Below are positions 52,710-61,981 of a DNA stretch of 64,000 nucleotides, piece by piece. The stretch spans positions 930,001 through 994,000 of the forward strand of contig NZ_CP132942.1 in the NCBI RefSeq assembly GCF_040359615.1. The letters run 5' to 3'. The notes below the pieces were generated by a model, which did no database searches, was not told where the DNA came from, and worked only from the letters and a program-made list of their open reading frames with translations. A program made the position numbers and the translations under genes. Every line of letters begins with the position of its first letter. Position 1 is the stretch's first letter. Origin of the DNA: Tunturibacter psychrotolerans (GTDB lineage Bacteria > Acidobacteriota > Terriglobia > Terriglobales > Acidobacteriaceae).

Positions 52710-53381
52710 CTAACCTGGGTGGGCGGCGAGGAATTTTTTGTACTCGCGGTCGAGGGAGTTCATGAGGGAGTCGACGAGGGTGAGTTGGCCCTGGAGGACT
52801 TCGATCTTCTGCTTGATGTCGTTGGCCTGGCCTTCGGTTGGGTCGGGATCGTCGTTGCTGATGTTCATGAAGGGAGCGAGGCTGATGATGGCGTCGCGTG
52901 CGGCCTGGTGTTCTGCGTCGTTCAGTTCAGTCTGGGTGCTGTAGATGTTGGAGTACTCTTCGGCCTGAGAGTAGGGCATGTAGGAGAGAGCGGTGGTTGA
53001 CTGAACGGTCTTCCAACTTACGTCGTCGAAGGTGCGGATGCCTAAGCCGAGCGTCATGTTGTTCTTATCGGGGGCCTTGTGATTTTTGATGATGTATTTG
53101 AGGACAATGACATCGTGTTTGAGGTCGTCCTGGTTCTTGTGTAAAGCGGTGATGGATTCGGCCAGCCCTTTGGCGTTGTTCTCGATCTCGGTGTGCAGGC
53201 TGGCTTCGGCCTCGTGGACGAGGTGGCGATGGTGTTGCCACTCGACGAGACCTTCGAGGCTGAGAGCGATGAGAAGGCCGATGGTGATGGTGAGGAGATG
53301 AAGCAGAAAGTCTCGCCAGCCATGAATTGGTTCATGGGGAGGGTGCACATCGATCACGGAAGGGACCTCGTCGAGATTCAC
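52710..53381 (-). CDS. Membrane-anchored hypothetical protein
   Basis: A protein of 223 residues with one membrane helix (FLLHLLTITIGLLIALSLEGL, about 25-45). A long, mainly helical extra-cytoplasmic part follows, with coiled-coil tendency and a conserved end REYKKFLAAHPG. The GTG at 53381 has no obvious ribosome site. A frameshifted remnant of a second copy lies at 50269-50476. The N-terminal WRDFLLHLLTITIGLLIAL pattern recurs in soil bacteria as far as I recall. Function unknown. Confidence 0.7.
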   Translation of the reverse strand: MNLDEVPSVIDVHPPHEPIHGWRDFLLHLLTITIGLLIALSLEGLVEWQHHRHLVHEAEASLHTEIENNAKGLAESITALHKNQDDLKHDVIVLKYIIKNHKAPDKNNMTLGLGIRTFDDVSWKTVQSTTALSYMPYSQAEEYSNIYSTQTELNDAEHQAARDAIISLAPFMNISNDDPDPTEGQANDIKQKIEVLQGQLTLVDSLMNSLDREYKKFLAAHPG

Positions 53382-53459
53382 TGTGGTTAGCGTAGCAAAT
53401 CGATGTTTGATCGCACAGAGTGATGGGCATTTTTGATTGCGTCGAGGGTCGGGAGATAC

Positions 53460-54386
53460 TCACTGGCAGTTGAGATCGGTTTGCGTGACGCTCGCGTTGA
53501 TGAGCTGCGAAGGTTCTGTTGGGCTGCGGAGTTGGATCCAGGCGATCAGAGCGAAGCCTCCCATGACGAAGACGGAGACGAGAACGTTGGCGCGGAGGAT
53601 GTCTGAGGTTAGCCATTGTCTGCCTGAGGGATCGGTGATTGCGGCTGGAGTTCCGGGTTGAGCGATGAGGAGAATGTTTCCGATTGCGGCTGCGGCGTAG
53701 AAGAGCACGGGGAGACGCCAGAGTTGGGACGGGAGCGGCTGGGTGGGTTGTCTTCGCAGGTAGAGCGCGAAAGCTTGATAGAAGACGTAGGTTGTGAGAG
53801 ACCAGCCGAGGAAGTTGCTGATCGGTACGCCGAAGTAGGAGCCTCCCTGCTTCCATAGCCAGGCATGGTCGATGTTGGCCCAGACGGGGTCCATGGAGAG
53901 ATCCCATGCCACCATGATGCTGCTTGCGATCAATGGGAGAAGGACGATGCGGAAGCCACGCGGTTGTTCGGTTTTGTGGCCGAGAATGGCAAGAGCGAGG
54001 ATCCATGACAGATAGCCCATCCCGAGATAGGCGAGGGCCAGGAGGATGGGGAGCTGGAAGAGCTTTGGGCCCATGAGATCGGTGAAGTAATAGTGGCCGA
54101 AGGGGAAGCCGGTTCTCAGGCTGAGGCTTTCGAAGAATGTCCCGCTGCCGAGACAGAGTGTCGCGAAGATCAGGATGCCACGCAAGCGATAGAGGAAACC
54201 TCCATGGAGCAGCGCGAAGGCTGCGGGAGGGAGTACGTGGAGGACGACGATGAGGAGAGTGGGAACTCTGTCCGCATAGAGCTGGAGGATCCGCCCCACC
54301 GCGTATAGGAGGAGAAGAAGCGCGAGGAGATTGCGGGTTAGGCGATTTTCTCTGTTGTCTTCCGTGTCTTTGGCGAGGGGTGGCAT
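53460..54386 (-). CDS. CruF-like carotenoid biosynthesis membrane protein
   Basis: A protein of 308 residues with about eight membrane helices and the CruF/carotenoid-hydratase signatures GTFFESLSLRTGFPFGHYYF, AWDLSMDPVW and FGVPISNFLGW. Relatives hydrate the psi-end of carotenoids (bacterioruberin, myxoxanthophyll). No other carotenoid gene is in the window, so the pathway context is missing. Met start at 54386 lacks a clear ribosome site. Confidence 0.85.
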   Translation of the reverse strand: MPPLAKDTEDNRENRLTRNLLALLLLLYAVGRILQLYADRVPTLLIVVLHVLPPAAFALLHGGFLYRLRGILIFATLCLGSGTFFESLSLRTGFPFGHYYFTDLMGPKLFQLPILLALAYLGMGYLSWILALAILGHKTEQPRGFRIVLLPLIASSIMVAWDLSMDPVWANIDHAWLWKQGGSYFGVPISNFLGWSLTTYVFYQAFALYLRRQPTQPLPSQLWRLPVLFYAAAAIGNILLIAQPGTPAAITDPSGRQWLTSDILRANVLVSVFVMGGFALIAWIQLRSPTEPSQLINASVTQTDLNCQ

Positions 54387-54440
54387 GGGGGAATTCTATG
54401 CTTTGGCGGGGCTGGATTCGCTGCGAGTGGGGCGATTCGC

Positions 54441-54469
54441 TTGATTTGTAACCAAAAGTGTGATATAAT
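54441..54469 (+). promoter_or_regulatory. Sigma70-type promoter
   Basis: TTGATT (54441-54446) and TATAAT (54464-54469) are separated by exactly 17 bases. The expected transcript starts about 54476, giving a leader of some 54 bases before the ATG at 54530. It should drive the NTF2-like gene. Confidence 0.8.
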
Positions 54470-54529
54470 ACTAAAGGCTACTTTATCGTGACGATGACAG
54501 TGGCACTTCCGACGTTTTGAGGAGATGAG

Positions 54530-54967
54530 ATGGAGAACTTTGGCAAAGGGATGAGGGATTTTCTCGAGCGGTTTGAGAGGAATGCGAACTCAGGCGATGT
54601 CGATGATGTCGTTGCTCAGTTTGCGGATGTCTTTTTGAAGGCGGATCCGGGTGGCACTCATCCTGTGTCGTCTTCGGCATTGCGGATGGCGATTCCGCAG
54701 AGGAAGAAGATGTTTGAAAGCTCGGGATACGGTGCTACGACGCTGGCTTCGGTGAAGGAGACGAAGCTGGATGATCGGTACGTGCTGTTGCAGACGGAGT
54801 GGCTGATGAGGTTTGAAGGCAAGAGCGGGACGGGCGAAGACCTTACGCTGCGCACGACGTTTCTGGTTCATTGCTCGGATGAGGGGGCGAAGATTGTTCT
54901 TTATTTGAGCCACGAAGAACCTACGCCGGTTCTGCGTGGCAGAGGCTCCGGCGTAGGTGAGTGTTAG
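54530..54967 (+). CDS. NTF2/SnoaL-like small protein
   Basis: A protein of 145 residues with an N-terminal helix pair (FLERFERNANSGDVDDVVAQFADVF) followed by beta strands, matching the cone-shaped NTF2/SnoaL fold. It may be a small enzyme or ligand-binding protein. Start has GAGGAGATGAG upstream, and a consensus promoter precedes it. No catalytic residue can be assigned. Confidence 0.72.
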   Translation: MENFGKGMRDFLERFERNANSGDVDDVVAQFADVFLKADPGGTHPVSSSALRMAIPQRKKMFESSGYGATTLASVKETKLDDRYVLLQTEWLMRFEGKSGTGEDLTLRTTFLVHCSDEGAKIVLYLSHEEPTPVLRGRGSGVGEC

Positions 54968-55057
54968 CTTGGCGCCGACGATCATTTCGTGATGAGGAGA
55001 TTCAAGAACGTCGAAGAAGCGAAGGTTGGATTGGTCTCGACTTTGGATGCACTCTCT

Positions 55058-56010
55058 TCAAGGTTGATAGGTCCACATGTCGTTTTGGAAGTACCCTAGC
55101 CCCTCTGCCTGCTGGGCGGCGGTTGTAGTGGGTGTGTTTCCGCCGAAGAGCCAGAGTTTACCGGCTGCATCGGTCCAGCTAACTTCGTGGAAGCGCGCTT
55201 CCGGAGTGTTACTGGCTGCGGGCGTTCCCAGGATTCCGTATGTCCCCGCTTGGTCTGCAGCGCTTGATCCGGCAACCCAAGTCCATTGGCCAGCACTGAA
55301 CTTCCACACGTCGTCGCGGTAGTCGGTAGAGCCGGAGGAGTTATAGGCGCCGCCGCCGAAGAGCCAGAGGTTTCCCGAGGCGTCGACCCAACTGACACCA
55401 CTGTTTCTGGCGCGTGGGACGTTGCCGGGTGAAGCGATGCCCTGGTTTCCGTAGACACCTGGCTGGTTGATCAGGTTTGACCCGGAGATCCAGGTCCATT
55501 GGCCGTTGCTGAACTTCCAGAGATCGTTGAGGAAGCCGCGGTTGCCCTGGGAGTCGTAGCCGTTTCCGCCGAAGAGCCAGAAGTTTCCGGAGGCATCCGT
55601 CCAGGTAGACTGTTCTCGCCCTCCGGGAACATTGGTCGGGCTGGCGGTGCCCTGAGTGCCATAGACTCCGGATTGGAGACCCACGTTCGATCCTTGCATC
55701 CATGTCCATTGTCCCGCGCTGTACTTCCAGAGGTCATTGAGATATCCCGGTGTTCCGGTGGAGTCGAGAGCATCTCCACCGAAGAGCCAGAAGTCTCCGG
55801 TGGGACCAAGTGTGCCGTAGTTCCCTGATTCGTTGCCAACATTGGAACCTTGCACCCATGTCCATTGTCCGGCGGTGTACTTCCAGAGATCGTTGAGGTG
55901 GTCTAGAACGCTGAAGTTCGGTGTTGAGCCGTTGAAGGCGTAGCTTGCGCCACCAAAGAGCCAGAGTTTTCCGGAAGTATCGACCCATCGAGTCGCTCCA
56001 TATCGATGAG
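55058..56010 (-). pseudogene. Kelch-type repeat protein, 5' truncated
   Basis: About 317 codons of a galactose-oxidase-like propeller. Five blades show the unit W-x-D-x-x-G-x-[LF]-W-L-F-G-G, then LNDLWK(Y/F)..GQWTW..GSN. The first blade starts abruptly at RYGATRWVDTSG. The bases preceding it on the coding strand (56011 onward) look like an insertion-sequence terminus, not kelch sequence. The nominal ATG at 56021-56023 lies inside that terminus. Signal peptide and earlier blades are lost; expression is unlikely. Confidence 0.72.
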
Positions 56011-56062
56011 TGTACCGGGACATGCGTTACGTTGTGGACCTGAGACATCCGTTACAAGCCCC
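56011..56062. mobile_element. Probable IS481-type terminus remnant
   Basis: The sequence starts TGTACCGGGACATGCGTTAC and contains a second, related unit GAGACATCCGTTACA 25 bases on. A TGT tip followed by repeated GACAT..GTTAC units is the pattern I associate with IS481-family ends (transposase-binding sites). No IS481 transposase is present in the window, so this is a fragment. It marks the break in the kelch gene. Confidence 0.5.
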
Positions 56063-56231
56063 TTGCGGTGGTGATGGTTCGACTTGAGGGCATCGGAAGA
56101 CATATATCCAGTCGTCGAGGCCGTGGGAATGTGGGAATCCCGAAGGGATTTCCAAAGAGTGTGGGAAGATTCTCTCTCGCACTTCAAGCATTTTTTTCTC
56201 TTTAGGGGTGTCCAGAGGGGATATTTCTCTT
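56063..56231. other. Non-coding gap between IS remnant and IS110
   Basis: 169 bases with no gene. An inverted repeat CCGTGGGAATGTGGGAATCCC followed by GAAGGGATTTCC, and a T run at 56190-56199, may belong to the right end of the IS110 element. The exact border cannot be placed by eye. Confidence 0.35.
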
Positions 56232-57263
56232 TTAGCCAGGGATGATGGCGGGCAGGAGCGCGGGGAAGAGTTTGCTTCCGTCGTAGGGTGTTTCACTGCG
56301 AAGCATCCCGTAAATGGCATGGAGCAGCTTGCGAGCGACGGCGATGATCGCCTACAGCTTGGCCTTGTGACGACTCAGGAGTGTTTCGTAGAACGCCTTC
56401 AGGTGGGGATCGAGACGAACGGCAACCAGGGCAGGCATGTAGAGCGCGCGACGCAGATACCGATTGCCAGCCCGACTCATGCGGGAGGGCTTGTGCACCG
56501 AGGTTCCCGAGATCTGATGTACCGGGTCCAGGCCGCTGTGCGCCACCCACTGCCGCACCGACATCTCCGGTGAGAGCGATGAGAGTTCGCCCAGCAACTG
56601 AACCGCGCTGATCTCGGCGATTCCTGGGATGCCGATGAGCAGCTCGAACCGCTTCCGGATCGTTTCATCGCTGCGAACCAGTTCTCTCGCCTCGCGGCGG
56701 AACCGCAGGATGCGCCGATTGAGCGAAGCCATGGAGCGCTTCAGGTCGTTCACCACGCAGCGCGGTGTCGCCGCTGATTTCTCTGCGGCGTGGAGGCGGT
56801 TGTTTTGCCGTGTGTATTCTGCTGTCAGACCGAGGAGATGGCGGCTGATGGTGCGCAGTTGCAAGCTATTCAGACTCGGGGCGCGCCACGGCGTAAAGGG
56901 CATACGTCGGCTATATTCGGCCAACGCCTGCGCATCCGCTGAGTCGGTCTTCGACCGTCGCAGTGTCTGCGCGAAGCGATGGACCAGCTTCGGGTTCAGC
57001 ACTGCGACCTCGATGCCATCCGCCCGATCCAGCGCCATAGCCAAGTCCAGCGAGTAGATGCCGGTTGCTTCCAGCGATACTCTCACCCGCGCCTTGCGCT
57101 TGTGCAGCCAGGCGATCAGGGCCTTGTGTCCGCTGGCGTTGTTGTTGAAAACGCGTTGCTCGAACCGTTGATCTTCCTGATGAACGACTGCGGTAAGAGT
57201 CGCGGCACTCACATCGATGCCGCAAAATACGGTGGACTGTTTGGATGGATTCGGCTTGCTCAT
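56232..57263 (-). pseudogene. IS110-family transposase with in-frame amber codon
   Basis: The frame encodes 343 codons interrupted by TAG at 56352-56354. The RuvC-like DEDD domain has Asp17, Glu65, Asp107 and Asp110. The C-terminal Tnp20 domain has IPGIAEISAVQLLGE and SGTSVHKPSRMSRAGNRYLR. After the TAG the same frame continues AIIAVARKLLHAIYGM and DGSKLFPALLP, the normal IS110 end, to TAA at 56232. A C-to-T change of CAG explains it. The product stops about 40 residues short. The start has AAGGAG upstream. Confidence 0.9.
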
Positions 57264-57480
57264 AAAGCTCCTTGAAGGTACGATCTGTCTCGGCTGCCGC
57301 CCCTGTCCGCGTCAACGGGCTTACTCTTCGCGCCGCCCTTGAACATGCAGGCTCTAAGGCCTCCGATTCTCCACGGCGTAAAAAGAGAGGGGCGGGGGCC
57401 TCTCTTCGCCATCAGGCTCAGACAAAACTGGCCTCGGGTGGGAGCGGCCTCTCCGCCGAAACGTGAACCTATCGTCACGC
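57264..57480 (-). ncRNA. Candidate IS110 bridge RNA region
   Basis: The 217 bases upstream of the transposase start are non-coding, G+C-rich and structured. A stem AAGAGAGG/CCTCTCTT (57384-57391 with 57400-57407, 8-base loop) and a smaller GCGG/CCGC hairpin (57444-57456) are visible. In IS110-group elements the non-coding end encodes a bridge RNA that pairs with target and donor DNA. Position and structure fit, but loops and element borders were not verified. Confidence 0.45.
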
Positions 57481-57994
57481 CTCAAATCGCAACATACAAG
57501 GGTGGGAAGCCGGATTCATGGCTTTCCATGCTTTCCATACTCTGCCATTTCCATGGCCTGTTTGCCCGGCGACCCAGATAAATCAGCTACGCCACCTGGC
57601 GCAATACACCGCACCCGCCATGACCGCTTATCGTGATCGGTTATCAATGAGTGCATTGGCGATTTCCCACCATTTGACCTTGCTGCGGGAGGAATCACAA
57701 CTATTCGTAGTTGCCGAAAAGCCAGTATTTTGTGCAGTTGGATTTACGAACCGATCCAGCCCAACACAGATTGTTGGCAAATTGGGTGAAAACGAACCCG
57801 CACCGAAGCGGCCCACATGAACCTCTAACCCGACACTTACATCTTCCACGCCCCTACCTCGAATGATGGCTTGGTTTAGCGTAGGCGGCCGGTGGTATCT
57901 GGTGCTCATGAAAACCACTTTTTCGGGTGGCGGACGGCGCGGCGACGAGTGGTATCTTCAGTGCATAGATGATGTAGATTTCAGTTAGGCGGTT
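57481..57994. other. Gap with no confident gene
   Basis: About 514 bases between the IS110 left side and the response regulator. Short open frames exist on both strands (57518-57820 plus; 57628-57918 minus) but neither has a convincing start site or recognised family. A cluster of CTTTCCAT/TTTCCAT repeats occurs at 57522-57553. The 3' part should hold the promoter of the regulator. Confidence 0.45.
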
Positions 57995-58624
57995 ATGGCA
58001 GCTTCAGGAAAAATCAGGGTGCTCTGCGTTGACGATCATCCGCTTGTTCGCGATGGCATCGCATTCGCGCTGCAGCAGCAGAGCGACATGGAACTCGTGG
58101 CGCAGGCAAAGAACGGGATCGACGCGATCGCGGCGTTTCGACAGCACCGTCCAGACGTGACCTTGATGGACCTGCAGATGCCGCAGATGAGCGGGATCGA
58201 TGCGACGGCTGCCATTCGCAGCGAGTTTCCCAATGCGCGCATTGTCATCCTCACTACTTATTCTGGAGATATCCAGGCTTCGCGCGCGCTCAAACTGGGG
58301 GCCGTCGGCTACTTGCTCAAGGGCATGTTGCGCACCGAGCTAATTGATACCATCCGCTCCGTGCACGCAGGCCACCGGCGAATTCCACCCGAGATCGCTT
58401 CGGAGATTGCAGAGCACTACAGCGCCGACGCGCTCTCCGACCGAGAGATTGAAGTGCTGCGCGTGGTTGCATCCGGATGCTCGAACAAGATCGTCGCAGA
58501 CAAGCTTTTTATCTCCGAAGATACGGTGAAGGGACACATGAAAAGCATCCTTGCCAAGCTGCAGGCGAATGATCGTACCCACGCCGTCATGATCGCGATG
58601 AAGCGCGGCTTCCTCGAGGGCTGA
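57995..58624 (+). CDS. NarL/LuxR-type response regulator (orphan)
   Basis: A protein of 209 residues. The receiver domain has Asp13-Asp14, phosphoacceptor Asp59 in VTLMDLQMPQ and Lys in YLLKGML. The LuxR helix-turn-helix is SDREIEVLRVVASGC to DTVKGHMKSILAKL. No kinase is adjacent; phosphorylation must come from elsewhere. It faces the MerA-like gene, stop to stop, two bases apart, and may govern the redox genes that follow (inference). Confidence 0.9.
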   Translation: MAASGKIRVLCVDDHPLVRDGIAFALQQQSDMELVAQAKNGIDAIAAFRQHRPDVTLMDLQMPQMSGIDATAAIRSEFPNARIVILTTYSGDIQASRALKLGAVGYLLKGMLRTELIDTIRSVHAGHRRIPPEIASEIAEHYSADALSDREIEVLRVVASGCSNKIVADKLFISEDTVKGHMKSILAKLQANDRTHAVMIAMKRGFLEG

Positions 58625-58626
58625 GT

Positions 58627-60003
58627 TTAGACGAGCGGCTTCAAGTTCCCAAGTACCGTCGGGATCAGTTCAGCGACTGTAGGGTGAATGTGCATCGCGC
58701 GCTGGAGCAGTGAGGTAGGCATGCCAGAGTACATTGCGGTAAGAATGCAATGGATCGCTTCGTCGCCTCCGGTCCCCAGGATGGACGCACCCAGAATCTC
58801 CTTGCTCTCCGCGTCGACCAGTAGCTTGATGAATCCGTGCGTCTCACTCTTCTCGATGGCGCGGCTCACCTTGGTCATCGGCCTTATTCCGATCAACGCA
58901 GCTCGTCCGCGCTGCCGTACTTGACGTTCGGTCATGCCGACTTGCGCTAACGGCGGATCAATGTACAGCGCATGCGCCGGAATGCGATCGCTCACGTTGC
59001 GCGCATCGTTATCGAGAAGGTTTGCCGCGACAACCTCGGCGTCATTGCAGGCAGTGTGAGTAAACCCGCCGCGTCCGTTGCAGTCGCCAAGCGCCCATAT
59101 TCCCGGGACGGCGGTTTGGAGCTGGTCGTCGACCGGAATGTAGCCGTGTTCGTCAACAGCGATGCCGGCAGCTTCCAAACCGAGGTCGTCTGTGTTCGGC
59201 GTACGTCCCATCGCCAGCAGAATGTGCGATGCCGGAACCTCCAGCTCACCGTCAATGCTGTTGACGCCCACCGAGACGTCTTCGCCATCGAAGCGCAGTG
59301 AAATGCAATCCGCGTTAAGACGCACTTCAATCCCTTCCGCTTCCAGTATCCCTTGCACCGCGTTCGAAACATCCTCGTCCTCATCGGCGACGAGTCGTGC
59401 CGCGCGTTCAATGACTGTGACCTCGGATCCGAAGCGCCGGTATATTTGCGCAAACTCGAGCCCTGCGTAACCTCCGCCTACGACGGCCAGCTTAGGTGGT
59501 AGTGAGTCGAGCGCCAGGATCGTCGAGCTTGTCAGGTAGGGAACCGTATCGATACCGGGCAGGTTGGGAATGGCAGGCCGCGAGCCGACGTTAAGAAAGA
59601 TATGTGGCGCGGTGAGCAGTTCGTCTCCAACCCGAAGCTGAGATGGGGAGACGAAGCGCGCGGCGCCCTGGTAGATCGTGCAACGCTCCATCTGGCGTAG
59701 GCATTGCTGCACACCCTCTCGCGACTCCGTGACAATGGCCTCTATGCGCTGTCGGACGCGTCGCATATCCATCATCACCGCGATGCTCGGGACAACCCCG
59801 AAGTCTTCGGCACGCCGGTTCAAGTGCGCTGCATAAGCGCTCGCAACCAGCGCCTTGGTAGGCGTGCAGCCGGTGTTCACGCAGGTTCCGCCGAATAGCT
59901 TCCTCTCCACCAGCGCAACTGTCCAACCGGCGGCTGTAAGCCTTCCGGCGAGCGCAGGACCTGCTTGCCCGGCACCAACGATGATTGCGTCATAAGCTGC
60001 CAT
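58627..60003 (-). CDS. MerA-like FAD/NAD(P) disulfide oxidoreductase
   Basis: A protein of 458 residues of the class I flavoprotein disulfide reductase family. FAD motif GAGQAGPALAG is at 10-20, the redox pair is Cys41/Cys46 in GGTCVNTGCTPTK, the NAD(P) motif is VVGGGYAGLEFA and the FAD box GIWALGDCNG. The C-terminal dimer domain has HIHPTVAELIPT. It lacks the C-terminal Cys pair and N-terminal heavy-metal domain of true mercuric reductases, so mercury reduction is doubtful; a general disulfide or quinone reductase is more likely. Confidence 0.88.
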   Translation of the reverse strand: MAAYDAIIVGAGQAGPALAGRLTAAGWTVALVERKLFGGTCVNTGCTPTKALVASAYAAHLNRRAEDFGVVPSIAVMMDMRRVRQRIEAIVTESREGVQQCLRQMERCTIYQGAARFVSPSQLRVGDELLTAPHIFLNVGSRPAIPNLPGIDTVPYLTSSTILALDSLPPKLAVVGGGYAGLEFAQIYRRFGSEVTVIERAARLVADEDEDVSNAVQGILEAEGIEVRLNADCISLRFDGEDVSVGVNSIDGELEVPASHILLAMGRTPNTDDLGLEAAGIAVDEHGYIPVDDQLQTAVPGIWALGDCNGRGGFTHTACNDAEVVAANLLDNDARNVSDRIPAHALYIDPPLAQVGMTERQVRQRGRAALIGIRPMTKVSRAIEKSETHGFIKLLVDAESKEILGASILGTGGDEAIHCILTAMYSGMPTSLLQRAMHIHPTVAELIPTVLGNLKPLV

Positions 60004-60327
60004 CAATCTCTTGCTTCTTTCTTCGCGCGCATTGTGCCGGCTATCGACCGAGCGAATATTCATTCCAAGTTATCTCTGCAGCTCCCGCCCGTCACCACCC
60101 GATGGGGTGGTCTTCCGCCGATTTTTTGTGTGAGGCGATACCGGTTGCTTCACCCCATGAGGTAGTCACTTTTCACTACTTCCGGGTGGCCCGTGTTGCG
60201 TGGAATCCGGCCATACTCCACTACGAGCTGACCCAAGTCAGCACCGCAGCAATACCGATCCCTCGTGTCGAATGCTCGCATCGGCATGAGCTCACTCACT
60301 GATCCACAACCTCAAAAGGAGAACAGC
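60004..60327. promoter_or_regulatory. Divergent promoter region with inverted repeats
   Basis: A 324-base gap between the divergent MerA-like and alpha/beta-hydrolase genes. It should contain both promoters. A stem ACCACCC/GGGTGGT (60094-60100 with 60105-60111) and GTAGT..ACTAC (60162-60179) are possible regulator sites. No consensus -35/-10 pair was found. Confidence 0.4.
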
Positions 60328-61059
60328 ATGCTCAACGAAAACGTTCACATCGCACAGACGCCTACCCCCGCGGTAAAGAACGTCGTCCTCGTCCATGGCG
60401 CCTTCGCCGATGGGACGAGCTGGTCCAAGATCATTCCTATCCTCGAATCCGAGGGCTATCACGTCGTCTCCGTCCAAAACCCTCTCACCTCGCTCGCCGA
60501 TGATGTGGCCGCCACGCGGCGCGCGATCGCGCTGCAGGATGGTCCTGTCATTTTGGTCGGCCACTCCTGGGGCGGTGCGGTCATCACGCAGGCAGGCGAC
60601 GATCCCAAGGTTGCAGGTCTCGTCTACGTCGCGGCTTACGCGCCTAATGTCGGCGAATCAGCCAACCAGGCGAGCACTCCCTTTGGCGTCACCGAAGGAC
60701 AGAAAGCTATTCGCGTCGACAGCGAGAAGTTCGCCTACATGACCTCGGACGGTATTCTCAACCACTTCGCGCAAGGGCTTCCCATGGAAGAGCGCCGCGT
60801 AGTGCTTGCCGTTCAGGGACAGAGCTATGGCCCCATGTTTGACGAGAAGCTCACCGTCGCCGCATGGCAGACGAGGCCCTCATGGGTCGTCATCGCGGCG
60901 GATGATCAGATGCTTCCGCCGGCAATGGAAGAGGCTTCAGCGCAGCGTCTGGGCGCCACTACGACGACCCTCCCAACCTGCCACCTCGCGATGCTCCAGC
61001 AGCCAGTCGAAGTAGCTGCGGTGATCGATCAGGCTGCAAAGACCGCGTTGCGCAAATAA
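60328..61059 (+). CDS. Alpha/beta hydrolase 1 of a tandem pair
   Basis: A protein of 243 residues. Oxyanion strand [14 protein letters not shown], nucleophile Ser80 in GHSWGGA, acid in DDQML and catalytic His in TCHLAM. It resembles esterase/salicylate-esterase-type hydrolases (plant MES-like). The ATG follows AAAAGGAGAACAGC. The next gene, 27 bases downstream, is a close paralogue, so recent duplication is likely. Substrate unknown. Confidence 0.87.
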   Translation: MLNENVHIAQTPTPAVKNVVLVHGAFADGTSWSKIIPILESEGYHVVSVQNPLTSLADDVAATRRAIALQDGPVILVGHSWGGAVITQAGDDPKVAGLVYVAAYAPNVGESANQASTPFGVTEGQKAIRVDSEKFAYMTSDGILNHFAQGLPMEERRVVLAVQGQSYGPMFDEKLTVAAWQTRPSWVVIAADDQMLPPAMEEASAQRLGATTTTLPTCHLAMLQQPVEVAAVIDQAAKTALRK

Positions 61060-61086
61060 CGCCACAACCTGCAAAGGAGAACTGCC

Positions 61087-61842
61087 ATGTCAAGCCAACC
61101 ACTCAACACCGATGCAGAAGCCAAAGCGTCCTCTTCGACACACGTCAAGAACATCGTTCTGGTGCACGGTGCATTTGCAGACGGATCAAGCTGGTCGAAG
61201 GTGATCCCGCTCTTGCAAAAGATGGATTACCACGTCGTCACCGTGCAAAACCCAATGACCTCCCTGGCGGATGAAGTCACCTTTACGAAGCGAATCATCG
61301 CGCTTCAAGACGGCCCACTCATTCTCGTGGCCCACTCTTGGGGTGGTGCTGTGATCACGCAAGCCGGCGACGATCCAAAAGTCGCCGGGCTCGTCTACAT
61401 CACGGCTTACGCGCCCGAGGTCGGAGAATCTTCGAATGATGCAGGGACCCCGTACGGCTGGACCTCCGGGCAGAAACAGATTCGTCTCACCGCGGACAAG
61501 TTCGCCACACTGACCACCGAGGGCATGCTGAACTACGTTACCGAAGGCCTGCCCATGGAAGAACGTTTGCTTGCGCTAGCAACCCAGGGCCAGAGCTACG
61601 GCCCCATGTTCGACGAGAAGCTGACGGTTGCTGCGTGGAAGACGAAGCCTAACTGGGCTCTCATCTCCACCCAGGACCAGATGCTGGCGCCTGCGATGGA
61701 AGCCATGATGGCGAAGAGAATGGGCGCCGTTACCGTGTCTATCGATAGTTGCCACATGGTCATTCAGCAGGCGCCAGTGGAAGTGGCAGCCATCATCGAT
61801 CAGGCGGCCAGGAACGCGCTCAACAACCACCCGAACGAGTAG
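61087..61842 (+). CDS. Alpha/beta hydrolase 2 of a tandem pair
   Basis: A protein of 251 residues, paralogue of the preceding gene over its whole length apart from the first 20 residues. Nucleophile Ser84 lies in AHSWGGA, with His in [10 protein letters not shown]. The shared stretch [18 protein letters not shown] is identical in both. Start follows AAAGGAGAACTGCC. Co-transcription with its neighbour is likely. Confidence 0.87.
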   Translation: MSSQPLNTDAEAKASSSTHVKNIVLVHGAFADGSSWSKVIPLLQKMDYHVVTVQNPMTSLADEVTFTKRIIALQDGPLILVAHSWGGAVITQAGDDPKVAGLVYITAYAPEVGESSNDAGTPYGWTSGQKQIRLTADKFATLTTEGMLNYVTEGLPMEERLLALATQGQSYGPMFDEKLTVAAWKTKPNWALISTQDQMLAPAMEAMMAKRMGAVTVSIDSCHMVIQQAPVEVAAIIDQAARNALNNHPNE

Positions 61843-61981
61843 CTTGCAAAACCCCCTTGGTGAGGTGTTCGTACCACGCGAGCGGGGCCAGAATCACTTT
61901 CAGAAAGAAGAAACCGACTCAGTATCAACAAAGCCGAGTCTCCAGACAAACGCACCAGTCACCGCAAGAATCGAGGAGATC

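Noticed and set aside
57518..57918. Open frames on both strands between IS110 and the response regulator
   Set aside because: No ribosome site, no domain and no coherent codon bias; treated as non-coding.
58627..60003. Annotation as mercuric reductase
   Set aside because: The active-site Cys pair is present, but the C-terminal Cys pair and the N-terminal metal-binding domain are missing, and no mer genes are nearby.
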